Below, one piece after another: positions 7,223 through 15,785 of a DNA stretch of 64,000 bases. Each line of letters starts with the position of its first letter. Position 1 is the stretch's first letter. The DNA is from Nesterenkonia natronophila. Its GTDB lineage: Bacteria; Actinomycetota; Actinomycetes; Actinomycetales; Micrococcaceae. Position numbers and translations under genes: made by a program. The notes under the pieces are model-generated. The model was not told the origin of the DNA. It saw only the letters and a program-made list of their open reading frames with translations, and ran no database searches. The stretch is taken from assembly GCF_003595215.1 (NCBI RefSeq), contig NZ_QYZP01000003.1:62001-126000 (forward strand), read 5' to 3'.

Positions 7223-9244
7223 CTAGGCAGGTCCGAGACGTTGACGGGAGCTCTCCTCATCTGTTCGAAACCGTGGCAGAGCCAGGCTCATACCTCTTGG
7301 AGTTCCGAGGCGCAACGTCTTCCGGACCTTGCGCCTCATTCTAGACACAACCCGCTTAGCCTTTCTGACGGCTCTGACCTTGAAAGGGTCAGAGATAATC
7401 TCGAAAGCGGAACGGTGAAGTCCTCCCACATGCCGCATCGTAACTGATGTAGGAACAGCCCTGTGTGGCCCGGTCATGGCGAGATAACCGAGTGCTGCCA
7501 CGGCGTCCGCATCACCTTCGATGTGGGCCAGAACTCCACTTTTTCCGTGGTTTCTGACGAATCCGGTGAGGCCGAATCTTACAGCTTTGCGTTTTAGCCA
7601 CTGGCGATAGCCGACGCCGGTGACACGGCCGCGAATCGAAAGCTCAACAGATAACCTTTCGCTCTGCGCAACAGGCAAAGATATGTCAGCGTTGGCACAC
7701 GTGGCCTCAAAGAAATCTTTGGCCACTGGGGCAGGGGTTCCCCACATGGGGTATTGCGCACTACCTATCGCAGCGTGAGCATTAAGCTCAATCACTGTGA
7801 CCCGCTGTTCCCACACAGGCTTCGTGTGATCCTCAATCAACATGTCCAGACCGCAGAAACCTAACCCAGGGACGGCCTGTACTGCTTTGACAGACAACTC
7901 TTTGATTGACGGATGCAACTCATCGGCGATCTCAAAACTGTCCCCTCCCTGCGAAAGGTTCGCTGAGTTGGCAAGGAGGACGACCTGACCCCGAGCAGGG
8001 ACGGAAGTGTACTTGAGGCCTGCCAACTCAAGCTGGTACTCCAGGGATTCGCTCAGCTTGATGGGCCGAGAGCTGAGATGCGGGTTCGCTTGCCGGGCCT
8101 GGTTCTTATGCTCAATCAGGTCAGCTACGGTATGCAACCCGTCACCCGTGACAGATGCTGGTGCACGTACTACGGACGCGACCACTCGATCGCCAATCAC
8201 CACAATTCGGTAGTCCTCGCCCGGCACGTGCTCCTCGATAACGAAATCGTCAGCGCCAAGTTCGCTGTGTTTGTACAGCCTCAGCGCATCCTCGAGCTCG
8301 TTGCGGTTCTTAATATTGGCCACCACACCGATACCACGTAACCCTGCTACCGGTTTGCAAACCACAGGGTAGCCAATGCGATCGGCATACTGTATAGCCT
8401 GTGCTTCGTCGGCAATGGAAAAAACGCGTCCATTGGGGACGGGTACATCCACGCGATTGAGCAGTCGCCGGGTTGCTTCTTTGTAGCTGCAAATGGATAG
8501 CGCGACGCCGCTGGCCAAGGGAGAACGACCCCACTTAAAGCCCATCCGTTGTTGACTCTGTGAATCTGTCACCACGAAAGCCCCGTTGGGATACCGTGTG
8601 CTAGCCATTCCGTACTTCAGCGCTTCTCGCTCAAGTAAGTGCCCTTTGGTGCCATCTTTGGGCAACGGTTCAATGTATGGCGCGTCGCTGAAGACGTTAG
8701 CCGGAGTTCCGTTGTATGTAGGCGCCGGGGGCGGCGGAGAAACAAAGTAGCGGGAAACCTTAGGCATCTTGCCATCGAGCAAAGCTCCAAGCTCATCTTC
8801 GACCGGTGAGTCCGCGGTGCAGAAGGCCAGAAACGCTTCCCTAATGGCTCGGAAAACCACGTGGTAGGCAGCGTGCGCAGGCTCGTCATCCTCTGTTGGC
8901 ATCGACGATTCGACTGAGTGGATCAACCCGTCGATGAGTGAAGTCGATTGGCGGATGTCGCCCAGCGGGACCTGCTTACTTAGCAGAGCTTCGAGTACGG
9001 TTTCGCCGCACTTCCATGCATTGGCAGGAAGGATGAGGTGCTCACCATTCTGGAAGAGCTCGGCCTGACCTATACCTCGGACTTCTTTGTCGAGATGACT
9101 TCCCACAACCTGGGCGTAGATCCTGCTGGGCTGGGATTTGTCGTCATTACGGCGAAATCTGACAAGCCTCACGAGAGCCACTGGGCGATTCAGCTTAGTC
9201 GTGTCCTCAGCAACACTATTTTCAGACGTGTGGAGTTCAGTCAC
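7223..9244 (-). CDS. CphA-like ATP-grasp ligase fused to acylphosphatase domain, cationic tail
   Basis: A 673-aa protein with four parts. Residues 1-200 are an N-terminal region I do not recognise. Residues 210-525 are an intact CphA-like ATP-grasp (VVCKP with K297, RGIGV, FVIEEHVPGEDYR, ASVTGDG, GLDML, VIELNAHAA). Residues 532-615 are an acylphosphatase domain with GRVTGVGYR (catalytic Arg, R547) and GFVRN (N565), the two active-site motifs of that family. Residues 620-660 are a very basic tail rich in KVRAVRK and RMRRKVRK. ATP-grasp enzymes work through acyl phosphates, so a fused acylphosphatase might hydrolyse stalled intermediates; this is inference. It starts with GTG and overlaps the end of the upstream 417-aa gene by 8 bp, so the two are probably co-translated. 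Confidence 0.85.
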   Translation of the reverse strand: MTELHTSENSVAEDTTKLNRPVALVRLVRFRRNDDKSQPSRIYAQVVGSHLDKEVRGIGQAELFQNGEHLILPANAWKCGETVLEALLSKQVPLGDIRQSTSLIDGLIHSVESSMPTEDDEPAHAAYHVVFRAIREAFLAFCTADSPVEDELGALLDGKMPKVSRYFVSPPPPAPTYNGTPANVFSDAPYIEPLPKDGTKGHLLEREALKYGMASTRYPNGAFVVTDSQSQQRMGFKWGRSPLASGVALSICSYKEATRRLLNRVDVPVPNGRVFSIADEAQAIQYADRIGYPVVCKPVAGLRGIGVVANIKNRNELEDALRLYKHSELGADDFVIEEHVPGEDYRIVVIGDRVVASVVRAPASVTGDGLHTVADLIEHKNQARQANPHLSSRPIKLSESLEYQLELAGLKYTSVPARGQVVLLANSANLSQGGDSFEIADELHPSIKELSVKAVQAVPGLGFCGLDMLIEDHTKPVWEQRVTVIELNAHAAIGSAQYPMWGTPAPVAKDFFEATCANADISLPVAQSERLSVELSIRGRVTGVGYRQWLKRKAVRFGLTGFVRNHGKSGVLAHIEGDADAVAALGYLAMTGPHRAVPTSVTMRHVGGLHRSAFEIISDPFKVRAVRKAKRVVSRMRRKVRKTLRLGTPRGMSLALPRFRTDEESSRQRLGPA

Positions 9245-10490
9245 TTGGCGCTTCCTTCGAGAAGTTTACTGCGGCAGCTTTGTCGTCAACGAGGTAGCCA
9301 GCCATGAGGAGCTCGACCAGAGCAGCGATAGCCGCAGGGGCTCCGGAGGCCCAGGCGTCGATGTCACCAGCCACTGAGTCAGCCCTATGAACCTCGAGTG
9401 TGATTCCGTGCGCTTTCGCAACCTGTGGCAACTCATCGGCAACCTTGTCGGCATGACGCAAGCCTTCGATTTCTAGGGGACGGGCAATGGTGTCAACCAC
9501 GGGCCCCAACGAAAGCCCGGCCTCAAGAGCTTGGAACCCCAAGAGGGCGTCTCCTAGGACATCGTCAAGATCAGTACTTGCTGTTAGGTAGGTCTCGATA
9601 CGAGGGCGTTCCGAGATCCCTATGACAACGAAGTCCTGAACTTGTGTGGAGTCGGCGTCACGACGGTGTATTGCATCTACAGTTGCACAAGCCAGTCCGG
9701 GTATGGCCTCCGCTGCTCTTACTAAAACCTGAGTCAATTCCGTTGGGAGATCATTGGTTCTGTCCTTCACCCCAGTAGCCTGCGTCTCATCAAGTTCGAC
9801 AGCTGCCACTAGTTCTCCGCCCACGACAAACGCTCGGATGGTGCTTCCAGGAACGTCTTCCTCAACCATCATGCGGGAGCGCAGGGGAGCAACCTCGTTG
9901 CCCTCCTCGTCATGCGTGAACGTCAGACGCGTTGTGGCATAACCAGCGATGTGCGGGTTGCTGCCGGGGGTCCGGTCAGCCTTGTCACGTCTGCGAAGTT
10001 CGGCGAATGCCGCGCGGAGCTCTTCGCCCGAATTAATGTGATGGATGGCTCGCACCGGGTTTTCGCCTACCCCCTCGCGGAGCACGACAGGGTAGCCCAA
10101 CTTATTCGCATAACGTCTTGCTCTGGATATGCTGCGCCAGGAAAACGACGCGCCCGCAGATTTTGGCACTGCTGCTCGCTCTAGAAGCGCTCTGGCTAAT
10201 CGGCGATCCTGCGCGAAAGTGACTGCCGACAACCCTGAGGCTTCAGGAACGCCATGGGCAAAAGACACTTCCGCCGGTACAGCACCTGATGTACCTGCCA
10301 ATAGGACCTGTCTTGGCAGGGATAGGACGTCAAAATCTCGCGACAGTGCAGCACGATGGACCTGGTATCCGTCGATGAGCCTCGAGGGCACCTGAAACCC
10401 GGCGACCTCTACGTAAGGCTCTCCCGTACTGTTCACTACCAATTGGTCCCCTCTTGGTCCTAATTTGCACTGTTGCCTGTGTAGTCTCAT
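9237..10490 (-). CDS. degenerate ATP-grasp partner protein (417 aa)
   Basis: First gene of a leftward pair with the 673-aa ligase (8-bp overlap). The middle keeps the ATP-grasp layout: LGYPVVLREG near residues 131-140, MMVEEDVPGSTIRAFVVGG, and AIPGLACATVDAI. The ATP lysine is replaced (VVLRE instead of VVLKP) and the Mg motif reads VVIGISERP instead of VIELN, so catalysis is unlikely. The C-terminal 80 residues (LEVHRADSVAGDI and following) resemble a worn acylphosphatase-like fold. I infer a structural or regulatory subunit for the 673-aa enzyme. The start is uncertain: ATG 10490 lacks a ribosome binding site, while an internal TTG (10442) or GTG (10436) follows GGGG. Confidence 0.7.
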   Translation of the reverse strand: MRLHRQQCKLGPRGDQLVVNSTGEPYVEVAGFQVPSRLIDGYQVHRAALSRDFDVLSLPRQVLLAGTSGAVPAEVSFAHGVPEASGLSAVTFAQDRRLARALLERAAVPKSAGASFSWRSISRARRYANKLGYPVVLREGVGENPVRAIHHINSGEELRAAFAELRRRDKADRTPGSNPHIAGYATTRLTFTHDEEGNEVAPLRSRMMVEEDVPGSTIRAFVVGGELVAAVELDETQATGVKDRTNDLPTELTQVLVRAAEAIPGLACATVDAIHRRDADSTQVQDFVVIGISERPRIETYLTASTDLDDVLGDALLGFQALEAGLSLGPVVDTIARPLEIEGLRHADKVADELPQVAKAHGITLEVHRADSVAGDIDAWASGAPAAIAALVELLMAGYLVDDKAAAVNFSKEAPSD

Positions 10491-10698
10491 TGCGTCGACT
10501 TAGCCGACGTTATGCTGAGACGCCCCGAACGCCTGAATAAGTGTAAGTGACCGACCAACAATGTTCGACTACCGCCGCGTGTTGAAGCTATGCTCAACGC
10601 AGCCTTGCTCAAAAATCAGTCCTTGTGGCAGCCCCTTACGTTGATGGAATCTACGTTGGGACCAAACCTTGTGCCACTCTTGGGAGAGAGGGTTTCTT

Positions 10699-10791
10699 AT
10701 GGGAACTCAGCCTGAGGCCTCGCCTCGAACCCCATTCAGCCTATTATTGGCTCCAATGGGCGTGACCCTTCGAATTCCTCTCAGTCCATGA
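10699..10791 (+). CDS. short ORF (30 aa) coupled by ATGA to the CapA/ATP-grasp gene
   Basis: GAGAGAGGG (10684-10692 region) lies six bases before an ATG opening 30 codons. The peptide begins MGTQPEASPR, continues PFSLLLAPMGVTLR (residues 12-25) and ends in Pro. Its TGA overlaps the ATG of the 1011-aa gene (ATGA, 10788-10791), the arrangement of translationally coupled genes. That downstream ATG has no ribosome binding site of its own, which supports the coupling. The PF-x-L...A-P stretch loosely recalls leader motifs of ATP-grasp-modified RiPP precursors, but the ligases here are of a different ATP-grasp type, so this is a weak analogy. It may be a substrate peptide or only a coupling leader. 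Confidence 0.5.
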   Translation: MGTQPEASPRTPFSLLLAPMGVTLRIPLSP

Positions 10792-13700
10792 TGCTTGAGT
10801 CAGGTAGCCTACCAAGGAGTGAAAATCGTAGTGAGACGCGAGCGTCTATCGTGAACAAATTTCGGGTCCTGATCTTGGGTAGTTATGGCTTAGGTGACAG
10901 GTTCGTTGAGCACTCGAGGGACACCAACGACCCGCGGCGTAGTCCGCACCGTCGTTACATCCAGGCGTTTGCCGACGCAAGTGACGCAGTTCTACTAAGC
11001 CTCGAAGGACCGACGGTGCGCACGTCCCCCTCGCATGGGACATCCATGATGCAGCCCCCACACAGTGAGACGGAGAATGCAGCGGGCACATTACGGAGTC
11101 TGGGGGTGCAAGCCGTAAATTTGGCGAATGCCTCGCCACTCGGGTCAGCAGATACGACCCTAAAGCAAACGCTGGGCCGCTTGAGGGAGCTCAACATTTC
11201 CTGGTTCGGTGCGGGTGATAACACCGATGAGGCACGAGCCCCTTACCGACTGGTGTTGCCTCCCGAGGTTGGCGGCGGTGAGATACATTTCCATGGCACT
11301 CACCGAGGTCCAGGACGAGGCGAGGGAGACACCCCGAGGTACGCCCGCCGTAACTCGGCCGGATGTGCCTTGCTGGAACGACATGATGTGCCCCCTGCCC
11401 GAGCTGCCTCTGCTCCAGAAGACTCGCTACACGTTGCGGTCCCGAGTTGGAGCACTGGCTTTTCGTGGCGAAGTGCAGAGCAATACGAACTAGCGCACCG
11501 GTTCCTAGATAAGGATTACGACCTTGTACTAGGGCATGGTGGTGACGTCATGCAGGAGGTTCACCGCAAACGGGAGCGATGGATAGTCTATGGAGTCGGT
11601 CGGGGCAACTATGCGAATAGGGTCGGGGAGACGGGAATAACTCCAGGATCAACCCCGCCGCCTCTCAGCGCTTGGGCAATGCTGGATATCACTCTCGTAG
11701 ACGGTAGACGGTTCGTTACTTTGCGCCTCTATCCTGTCCGGCCAGACCCGCTGGCCCGCAGTTCTGAAGCCGTACCAGTTGGGAAAGACGAATTCGACAG
11801 GCTCGTGCACGTACTAGCGGAACGGCCTATTCGACCCTGGCGGTTCAAGAACTCTGCAATGGGTTTCGGAGAAGACGATTTGGGGCATTTCCTGGAACTT
11901 CAAATTGGTGAATGGCCGCTGAAGGAACGTCCCTCGCGACTAAAAGATCTTCCTGTCAAGAGCGATCCCGGAGAATGGCCATTGCGCGGGCCGACACGAG
12001 AGTTCGAAGACAAGATGCTCGCCTTGAACAAGCATCGGGGCGCATCTTTGGTCTCGCTCGCAGCCGAAGCCGACGGGGGTTCGACGGAATGGCTAACGAA
12101 TGCGGTGGCCCGGATTGAGTCACACGGCCGACAGATTCTCATCAAAGGATCGGCCGCACATGAATCAGCCGTAGGGTCCAACATCGTCGGTGACAAACTT
12201 CTGACTGCGGAGCTTCTCGAAGCAAATGGTGTCGCCACACCGTCTGCAGCTGTTGTTGGCTCGCCGGAAGAAGCCGTGGAGGTGGCCGCATCCATTCCGG
12301 GCCCAGTCGTCGTGAAGCCTCGCAATGGTAACAAGAGTAAAGGAGTATCAACTGGCTTAACGACGGACCAGGAAATCCGCGATGCGTTCCACTTAGCGCG
12401 AGAACATCGCGCGGAAGTCATGGTGCAGCAACACATCGAAATCGAAGCCGAAATGCGTGTTCTTGCTTCCCCAGACGAAGCGGTCGCAGTAAATACTCGC
12501 GTTTTTCCGCACGTGACTGGTGATGGTGTTTCGACCTTACGGCAGCTCATTGAAGACAAGAACCTTCAGAGATCGCTGAACCCCGCACTAGCGGGCTCGC
12601 CCATACCTATCGACGGGCTTACCTCCCGGGCGCTGGAACGTCAAGGTCTCGATCTCGAAAGTGTCCCTGAATTAGCACAGACCCTCACAGTCCGCGAGGT
12701 CGGCGGTCTAAGTGTCGGCGCAGACATTGAACAGACCCTTGAGGTTACGAGCGAGGATCTCAAAGCTACGGCTAGTAAGGCTATCGCTGCTATTCCGGGC
12801 CTTGGCTGGGGTGGTGTCGACTTAATTGTTGAAAAGGGCACTGGCAAACCCTACGTAATTGAGGTGAACACCAACGCTGGGTTCGCCTCAGCTACATTTC
12901 CAACCTATGGAGAGCCCCGTGACGTCGGGGCACACTTGTGGAAGCTCCGCCTTGAGGCCGCGCCTGCGCAAGTTAGCTTAGTGCCTGAGGTCCCAGAACA
13001 GACAGTCCGTCCCATCCCAATGTTGGCACATGCTAACGGTAAGGCTGAGATCGGTGACACAAGTTTTGGAGAAGTGTTTATAGAGTCGCTGGGACGTCAA
13101 AACTACAGCTTTCAGTCTAAGAACGCCGTGATCGGTGTGGTAACGGCACCTGACGGTTCTCGAACCTGGATCACGAAGTCTGGAATGACGCCCGCAGACC
13201 GGTTTGCTGTTCGACATATCATTCGACGGCACGAATGGGTCATGCAACTCTTAGGTGACGCGGACGTCCCTCGGGTTCGGGCCCGCGCTGTGCGATCCCC
13301 GCAACAATTGCGACGTTTCATTGACGGACGAGTCACCAGCGCCGTTCTGATGCCTATTCAAGCGTCATGGGTGGGACCTGACGCACACTCCCTAGCCGCC
13401 GAGGAAGCTTTGGGAATCGAATCCATATCAGAGAAGTTGTGGGTTCAGGCGCGGCCGCCGGGTTGGCGTGTGCGCATACTAGCGACGCCCACGGGAGGAT
13501 GGGTAGTCACGACAAAGGACCTTCAGCGGTCCTTGAACGCAACGCTTCTGAGAAAAGCAACTAATGCAGCGGTAAAGGCAGTTCGAGCAATTCCCGAGTT
13601 ACGTTGGGCGGCGGTCGATCTCGTGCTTCGTCCTAAACGAGTCGAGGCGAACCGTGTGGGCGGAGTCCTTGTGGAAGGTCTGATGCAACAGCCAAGGTAC

Positions 13701-13823
13701 ACAACGAGTGATCACGTCATTGCGGGGGATTTTGATGAATTCTGTCGCGCTCTGATCACAAGCGGTGACTCGATCCAACAAAGAGCCGAAGGCCCCACAG
13801 TATGGGCATTATCGAATGCTTGA
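10788..13823 (+). CDS. CapA-like domain fused to tandem ATP-grasp ligase (1011 aa)
   Basis: The largest island protein. Residues 25-345 resemble the CapA/PgsA metallophosphatase-like domain of capsule poly-glutamate systems: SLEGPTV, NLANASPLGSADTTL, GAGDNTDEARAPYRL, YDLVLGHGGDVMQEV and IVYGVGRGNY. The usual metal ligands are altered: NH...D reads NAS, the HWG segment is PSWSTG, and GHHPH is GHGGD. Residues 430-745 are an intact CphA-like ATP-grasp (VVVKP with K510, NKSKGV, VTGDG, GVDLI with D678, EVNTNA with E692/N694). Residues 760-1005 are a second, degenerate ATP-grasp ending LRWAAVDLVL and VEGLMQQP. The C-terminal 600 residues parallel the 619-aa protein. The start at 10788 is supported by the ATGA overlap; GTG 10851 is the alternative. 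No signal peptide is visible, so it is probably cytoplasmic. Confidence 0.85.
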   Translation: MMLESGSLPRSENRSETRASIVNKFRVLILGSYGLGDRFVEHSRDTNDPRRSPHRRYIQAFADASDAVLLSLEGPTVRTSPSHGTSMMQPPHSETENAAGTLRSLGVQAVNLANASPLGSADTTLKQTLGRLRELNISWFGAGDNTDEARAPYRLVLPPEVGGGEIHFHGTHRGPGRGEGDTPRYARRNSAGCALLERHDVPPARAASAPEDSLHVAVPSWSTGFSWRSAEQYELAHRFLDKDYDLVLGHGGDVMQEVHRKRERWIVYGVGRGNYANRVGETGITPGSTPPPLSAWAMLDITLVDGRRFVTLRLYPVRPDPLARSSEAVPVGKDEFDRLVHVLAERPIRPWRFKNSAMGFGEDDLGHFLELQIGEWPLKERPSRLKDLPVKSDPGEWPLRGPTREFEDKMLALNKHRGASLVSLAAEADGGSTEWLTNAVARIESHGRQILIKGSAAHESAVGSNIVGDKLLTAELLEANGVATPSAAVVGSPEEAVEVAASIPGPVVVKPRNGNKSKGVSTGLTTDQEIRDAFHLAREHRAEVMVQQHIEIEAEMRVLASPDEAVAVNTRVFPHVTGDGVSTLRQLIEDKNLQRSLNPALAGSPIPIDGLTSRALERQGLDLESVPELAQTLTVREVGGLSVGADIEQTLEVTSEDLKATASKAIAAIPGLGWGGVDLIVEKGTGKPYVIEVNTNAGFASATFPTYGEPRDVGAHLWKLRLEAAPAQVSLVPEVPEQTVRPIPMLAHANGKAEIGDTSFGEVFIESLGRQNYSFQSKNAVIGVVTAPDGSRTWITKSGMTPADRFAVRHIIRRHEWVMQLLGDADVPRVRARAVRSPQQLRRFIDGRVTSAVLMPIQASWVGPDAHSLAAEEALGIESISEKLWVQARPPGWRVRILATPTGGWVVTTKDLQRSLNATLLRKATNAAVKAVRAIPELRWAAVDLVLRPKRVEANRVGGVLVEGLMQQPRYTTSDHVIAGDFDEFCRALITSGDSIQQRAEGPTVWALSNA

Positions 13824-13877
13824 CGAAGCACTTGGCCGTTAAAGGTCGATTGCCGCGAATGTATAAATTTCCCGCGT

Positions 13878-13904
13878 ACGGGGCCCGGCACCGCCGGGCC
13901 CCGT
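13878..13904. terminator. strong GC hairpin between convergent genes
   Basis: A perfect 12-bp stem (ACGGGGCCCGGC and its complement) around an ACC loop. It lies between the rightward 1011-aa gene and the leftward 479-aa gene. No clear T-run follows on either strand. Position and stability fit a bidirectional terminator. Confidence 0.6.
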
Positions 13905-13981
13905 GCTTCGACGGCGCACGGTCAATTATCAGTGTGAGAGGTAGGCTTCACACTTGTCGCTACTAAAATTCCGGTAACCCA

Positions 13982-14046
13982 AGCTCGAGAGAATCTTGCG
14001 CAGGGATCCTTGTGGCAGAAGTTCATGATTGAGGAACTCTCGAGCT
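13982..14046. repeat. 10-bp inverted repeat across the end of the 479-aa gene
   Basis: AGCTCGAGAG at 13982-13991 and CTCTCGAGCT at 14037-14046 are exact inverted copies 45 bp apart, bracketing the stop codon of the leftward gene. It could be a second termination structure or the scar of an insertion. Nothing else marks a mobile element. Confidence 0.4.
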
Positions 14047-15462
14047 GGCCTGTAGGGGGCCCGCCGTGCTGGAACTTTGTTGCGGCACTTCGCCTGAGAT
14101 GTGCGTGAAACTTGCTAGAAAGTCATTCAGGGATGCTGTGTCGCCAGCTCCGAGCGTCATCCACGATGAACCATTAGAAGTAGTCACGTCGCAGACGATA
14201 CTGAACTTTCGTGCCATTCTGTATATCTGATTTACGAACCGTCTGCTGATAAATTTAGTCGTATTTAAAGTGTAAATTCTTCGTATAGGAAATCCATGTT
14301 CTGCGGGTGGGTACAGCGTAACTGATTGCGCAGTGCCATTAGAAAGTAGGTCATTAATGCTTTTCAAGTCGAAAATGAGGTTAGCGAAGTGTTGCCCACT
14401 AGGCCTCGGATTCCTTGGAAAGTATGAGTCGATAATCGCTTTGGGGACATCCTGGCCTCTTCCAGACGTTGGATACATGTTGACTCCGATATGCGCCCGA
14501 GAGTTCATTTCGATGACTACAAAGTCATTGCTTTCTGCAGTTGCCGGATTACTGTCCCAAAGGATATCCACGCCGGCTGCCGGCAAGCCGGGCACAGCTT
14601 GAACAGCTGCAATCGCAGCTTGCCTGATCCGCGCGGGCAAGGCGTCTGTGACGTCTTCAACGTCACCACCCGCACTGGCATTCGCTTTCGAACGCAGAGG
14701 CAAGTGTTCGCCGCTGGGCAGAATACTTCCAAGCGTGTAACCAGCAGCGTATATTTTATTTTTTACTTCGTAGTCAACTTTAATTGTTGCGCCTGAAAGA
14801 AATGGATTAAGTCTCCTCTTTGAATTCTTTATTTCGATCAACTCTGCAACCGTTGACGTGCCATCTCCTATGACATTCGCAGGGATTCTTTTGCAAGCCG
14901 CGATGTACTGGTCTCCGACCACATAGACGCGGTAGTCATGGCCGAAGTGGTGACGCTCTAGTAAGAGGGGCTTCCTGTCGAACTCGTCTCTGAGGTGACT
15001 ATATGCAGCTTGAAGGTCTTCGGAATTCTCGATATGAGAGAGCACCCCGCGACCGCGGCTTCCTCGTACTGGCTTTAACACCACAGGGAACCCGAAACGC
15101 TGAGCTGTCTTCAGGACCGAACCAAAGTCCGAAGCACTATCGAAGACTTGGGAGTCTGGGACGGGGACGTTGTGGGCGCGGAGCCAGTCAGTCGTCTCCC
15201 GTTTGTTATCGACTATTCTCTGGGCTTGGTTTGTTATGAGATCCGATCGTGACCGGTCGAAACGCCGTGTTGTTTCGCCATCTGTGACTTCGAGCGCCGT
15301 GGCGTTAGGAGCAAAGAGTGTTACATCTAGACCCCTACGCCATGCCTCGAGGGCAAGGCAATAGCTGCTGAGCTTCCCTGCGTGCCGGAAAGCATGCCGG
15401 ACTACATCGGGTTGAAAATGCTCTGGCCATCGAGGCTCGGCGGAACTTGACTGCTCATACAT
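14023..15462 (-). CDS. CphA-like ATP-grasp ligase with acylphosphatase-like C-terminus
   Basis: A 479-aa protein. Residues 1-75 form an N-terminal lid region, where RHAGKLSSYCLALEAWRRG resembles the start of the ATP-grasp part of the 673-aa protein. Residues 80-350 are an intact ATP-grasp domain: VVLKPVRGSRGRGV (K130), LLLERHHFGHDYR, KRIPANVIGDG, ASAGGDVEDVTD, GVDIL and VIEMNSRAHIG (E318, N320). Residues 375-455 have an alternating strand/helix pattern like an acylphosphatase fold but lack the GFVRN and GVxYR motifs. ATG 15462 has GAAGGA five bases upstream, and a TTGACA hexamer lies about 60 bp upstream (15521-15526, reverse strand). Parts of the gene (for example 14740-14860) are AT-rich, again suggesting import. 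Substrate unknown. Confidence 0.8.
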   Translation of the reverse strand: MYEQSSSAEPRWPEHFQPDVVRHAFRHAGKLSSYCLALEAWRRGLDVTLFAPNATALEVTDGETTRRFDRSRSDLITNQAQRIVDNKRETTDWLRAHNVPVPDSQVFDSASDFGSVLKTAQRFGFPVVLKPVRGSRGRGVLSHIENSEDLQAAYSHLRDEFDRKPLLLERHHFGHDYRVYVVGDQYIAACKRIPANVIGDGTSTVAELIEIKNSKRRLNPFLSGATIKVDYEVKNKIYAAGYTLGSILPSGEHLPLRSKANASAGGDVEDVTDALPARIRQAAIAAVQAVPGLPAAGVDILWDSNPATAESNDFVVIEMNSRAHIGVNMYPTSGRGQDVPKAIIDSYFPRNPRPSGQHFANLIFDLKSINDLLSNGTAQSVTLYPPAEHGFPIRRIYTLNTTKFISRRFVNQIYRMARKFSIVCDVTTSNGSSWMTLGAGDTASLNDFLASFTHISGEVPQQSSSTAGPLQASSRVPQS

Positions 15463-15785
15463 GCGGGTCCTTCACATTGGTTTAGGAGCTGGCTCGTGCC
15501 ATGTTATCGCGCGCTTCTGCTGTCAATGCGCAATCTTGCCGAGTCAAGAGCGGCCGTTCACCATCCCGGGGCAGGTGCCTCTAAGCCCTGCATGACCTGG
15601 ATCTTCATCATGATTGATCTGTTGTTCGTCGAGTCGGCTCCATTCCCGTGAAGACTGGGGAGGTTTGGTTTTGGCTCCGGGGTCGGGTCCGTCCAGCCCT
15701 GGGTTCTCACGTTCAACAGACATGAGCGGAAGCTCTGTGTGCTCGATGGGAAGATATGGGTAGAGGGTTATGTTGGGAATCCCAT
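15463..15785. other. divergent intergenic region
   Basis: A 323-bp stretch between the leftward 479-aa ligase and the rightward MFS gene. On the reverse strand TTGACA (15521-15526) and TAACAT (15501-15506) could serve the ligase gene, but the 14-bp spacing is short. A 19-codon frame at 15592-15651 has no ribosome binding site. I see no other structure. Confidence 0.3.

Noticed and set aside
15592..15651. 19-codon frame before the MFS gene
   Set aside because: No ribosome binding site and more than 100 bp from the next start.
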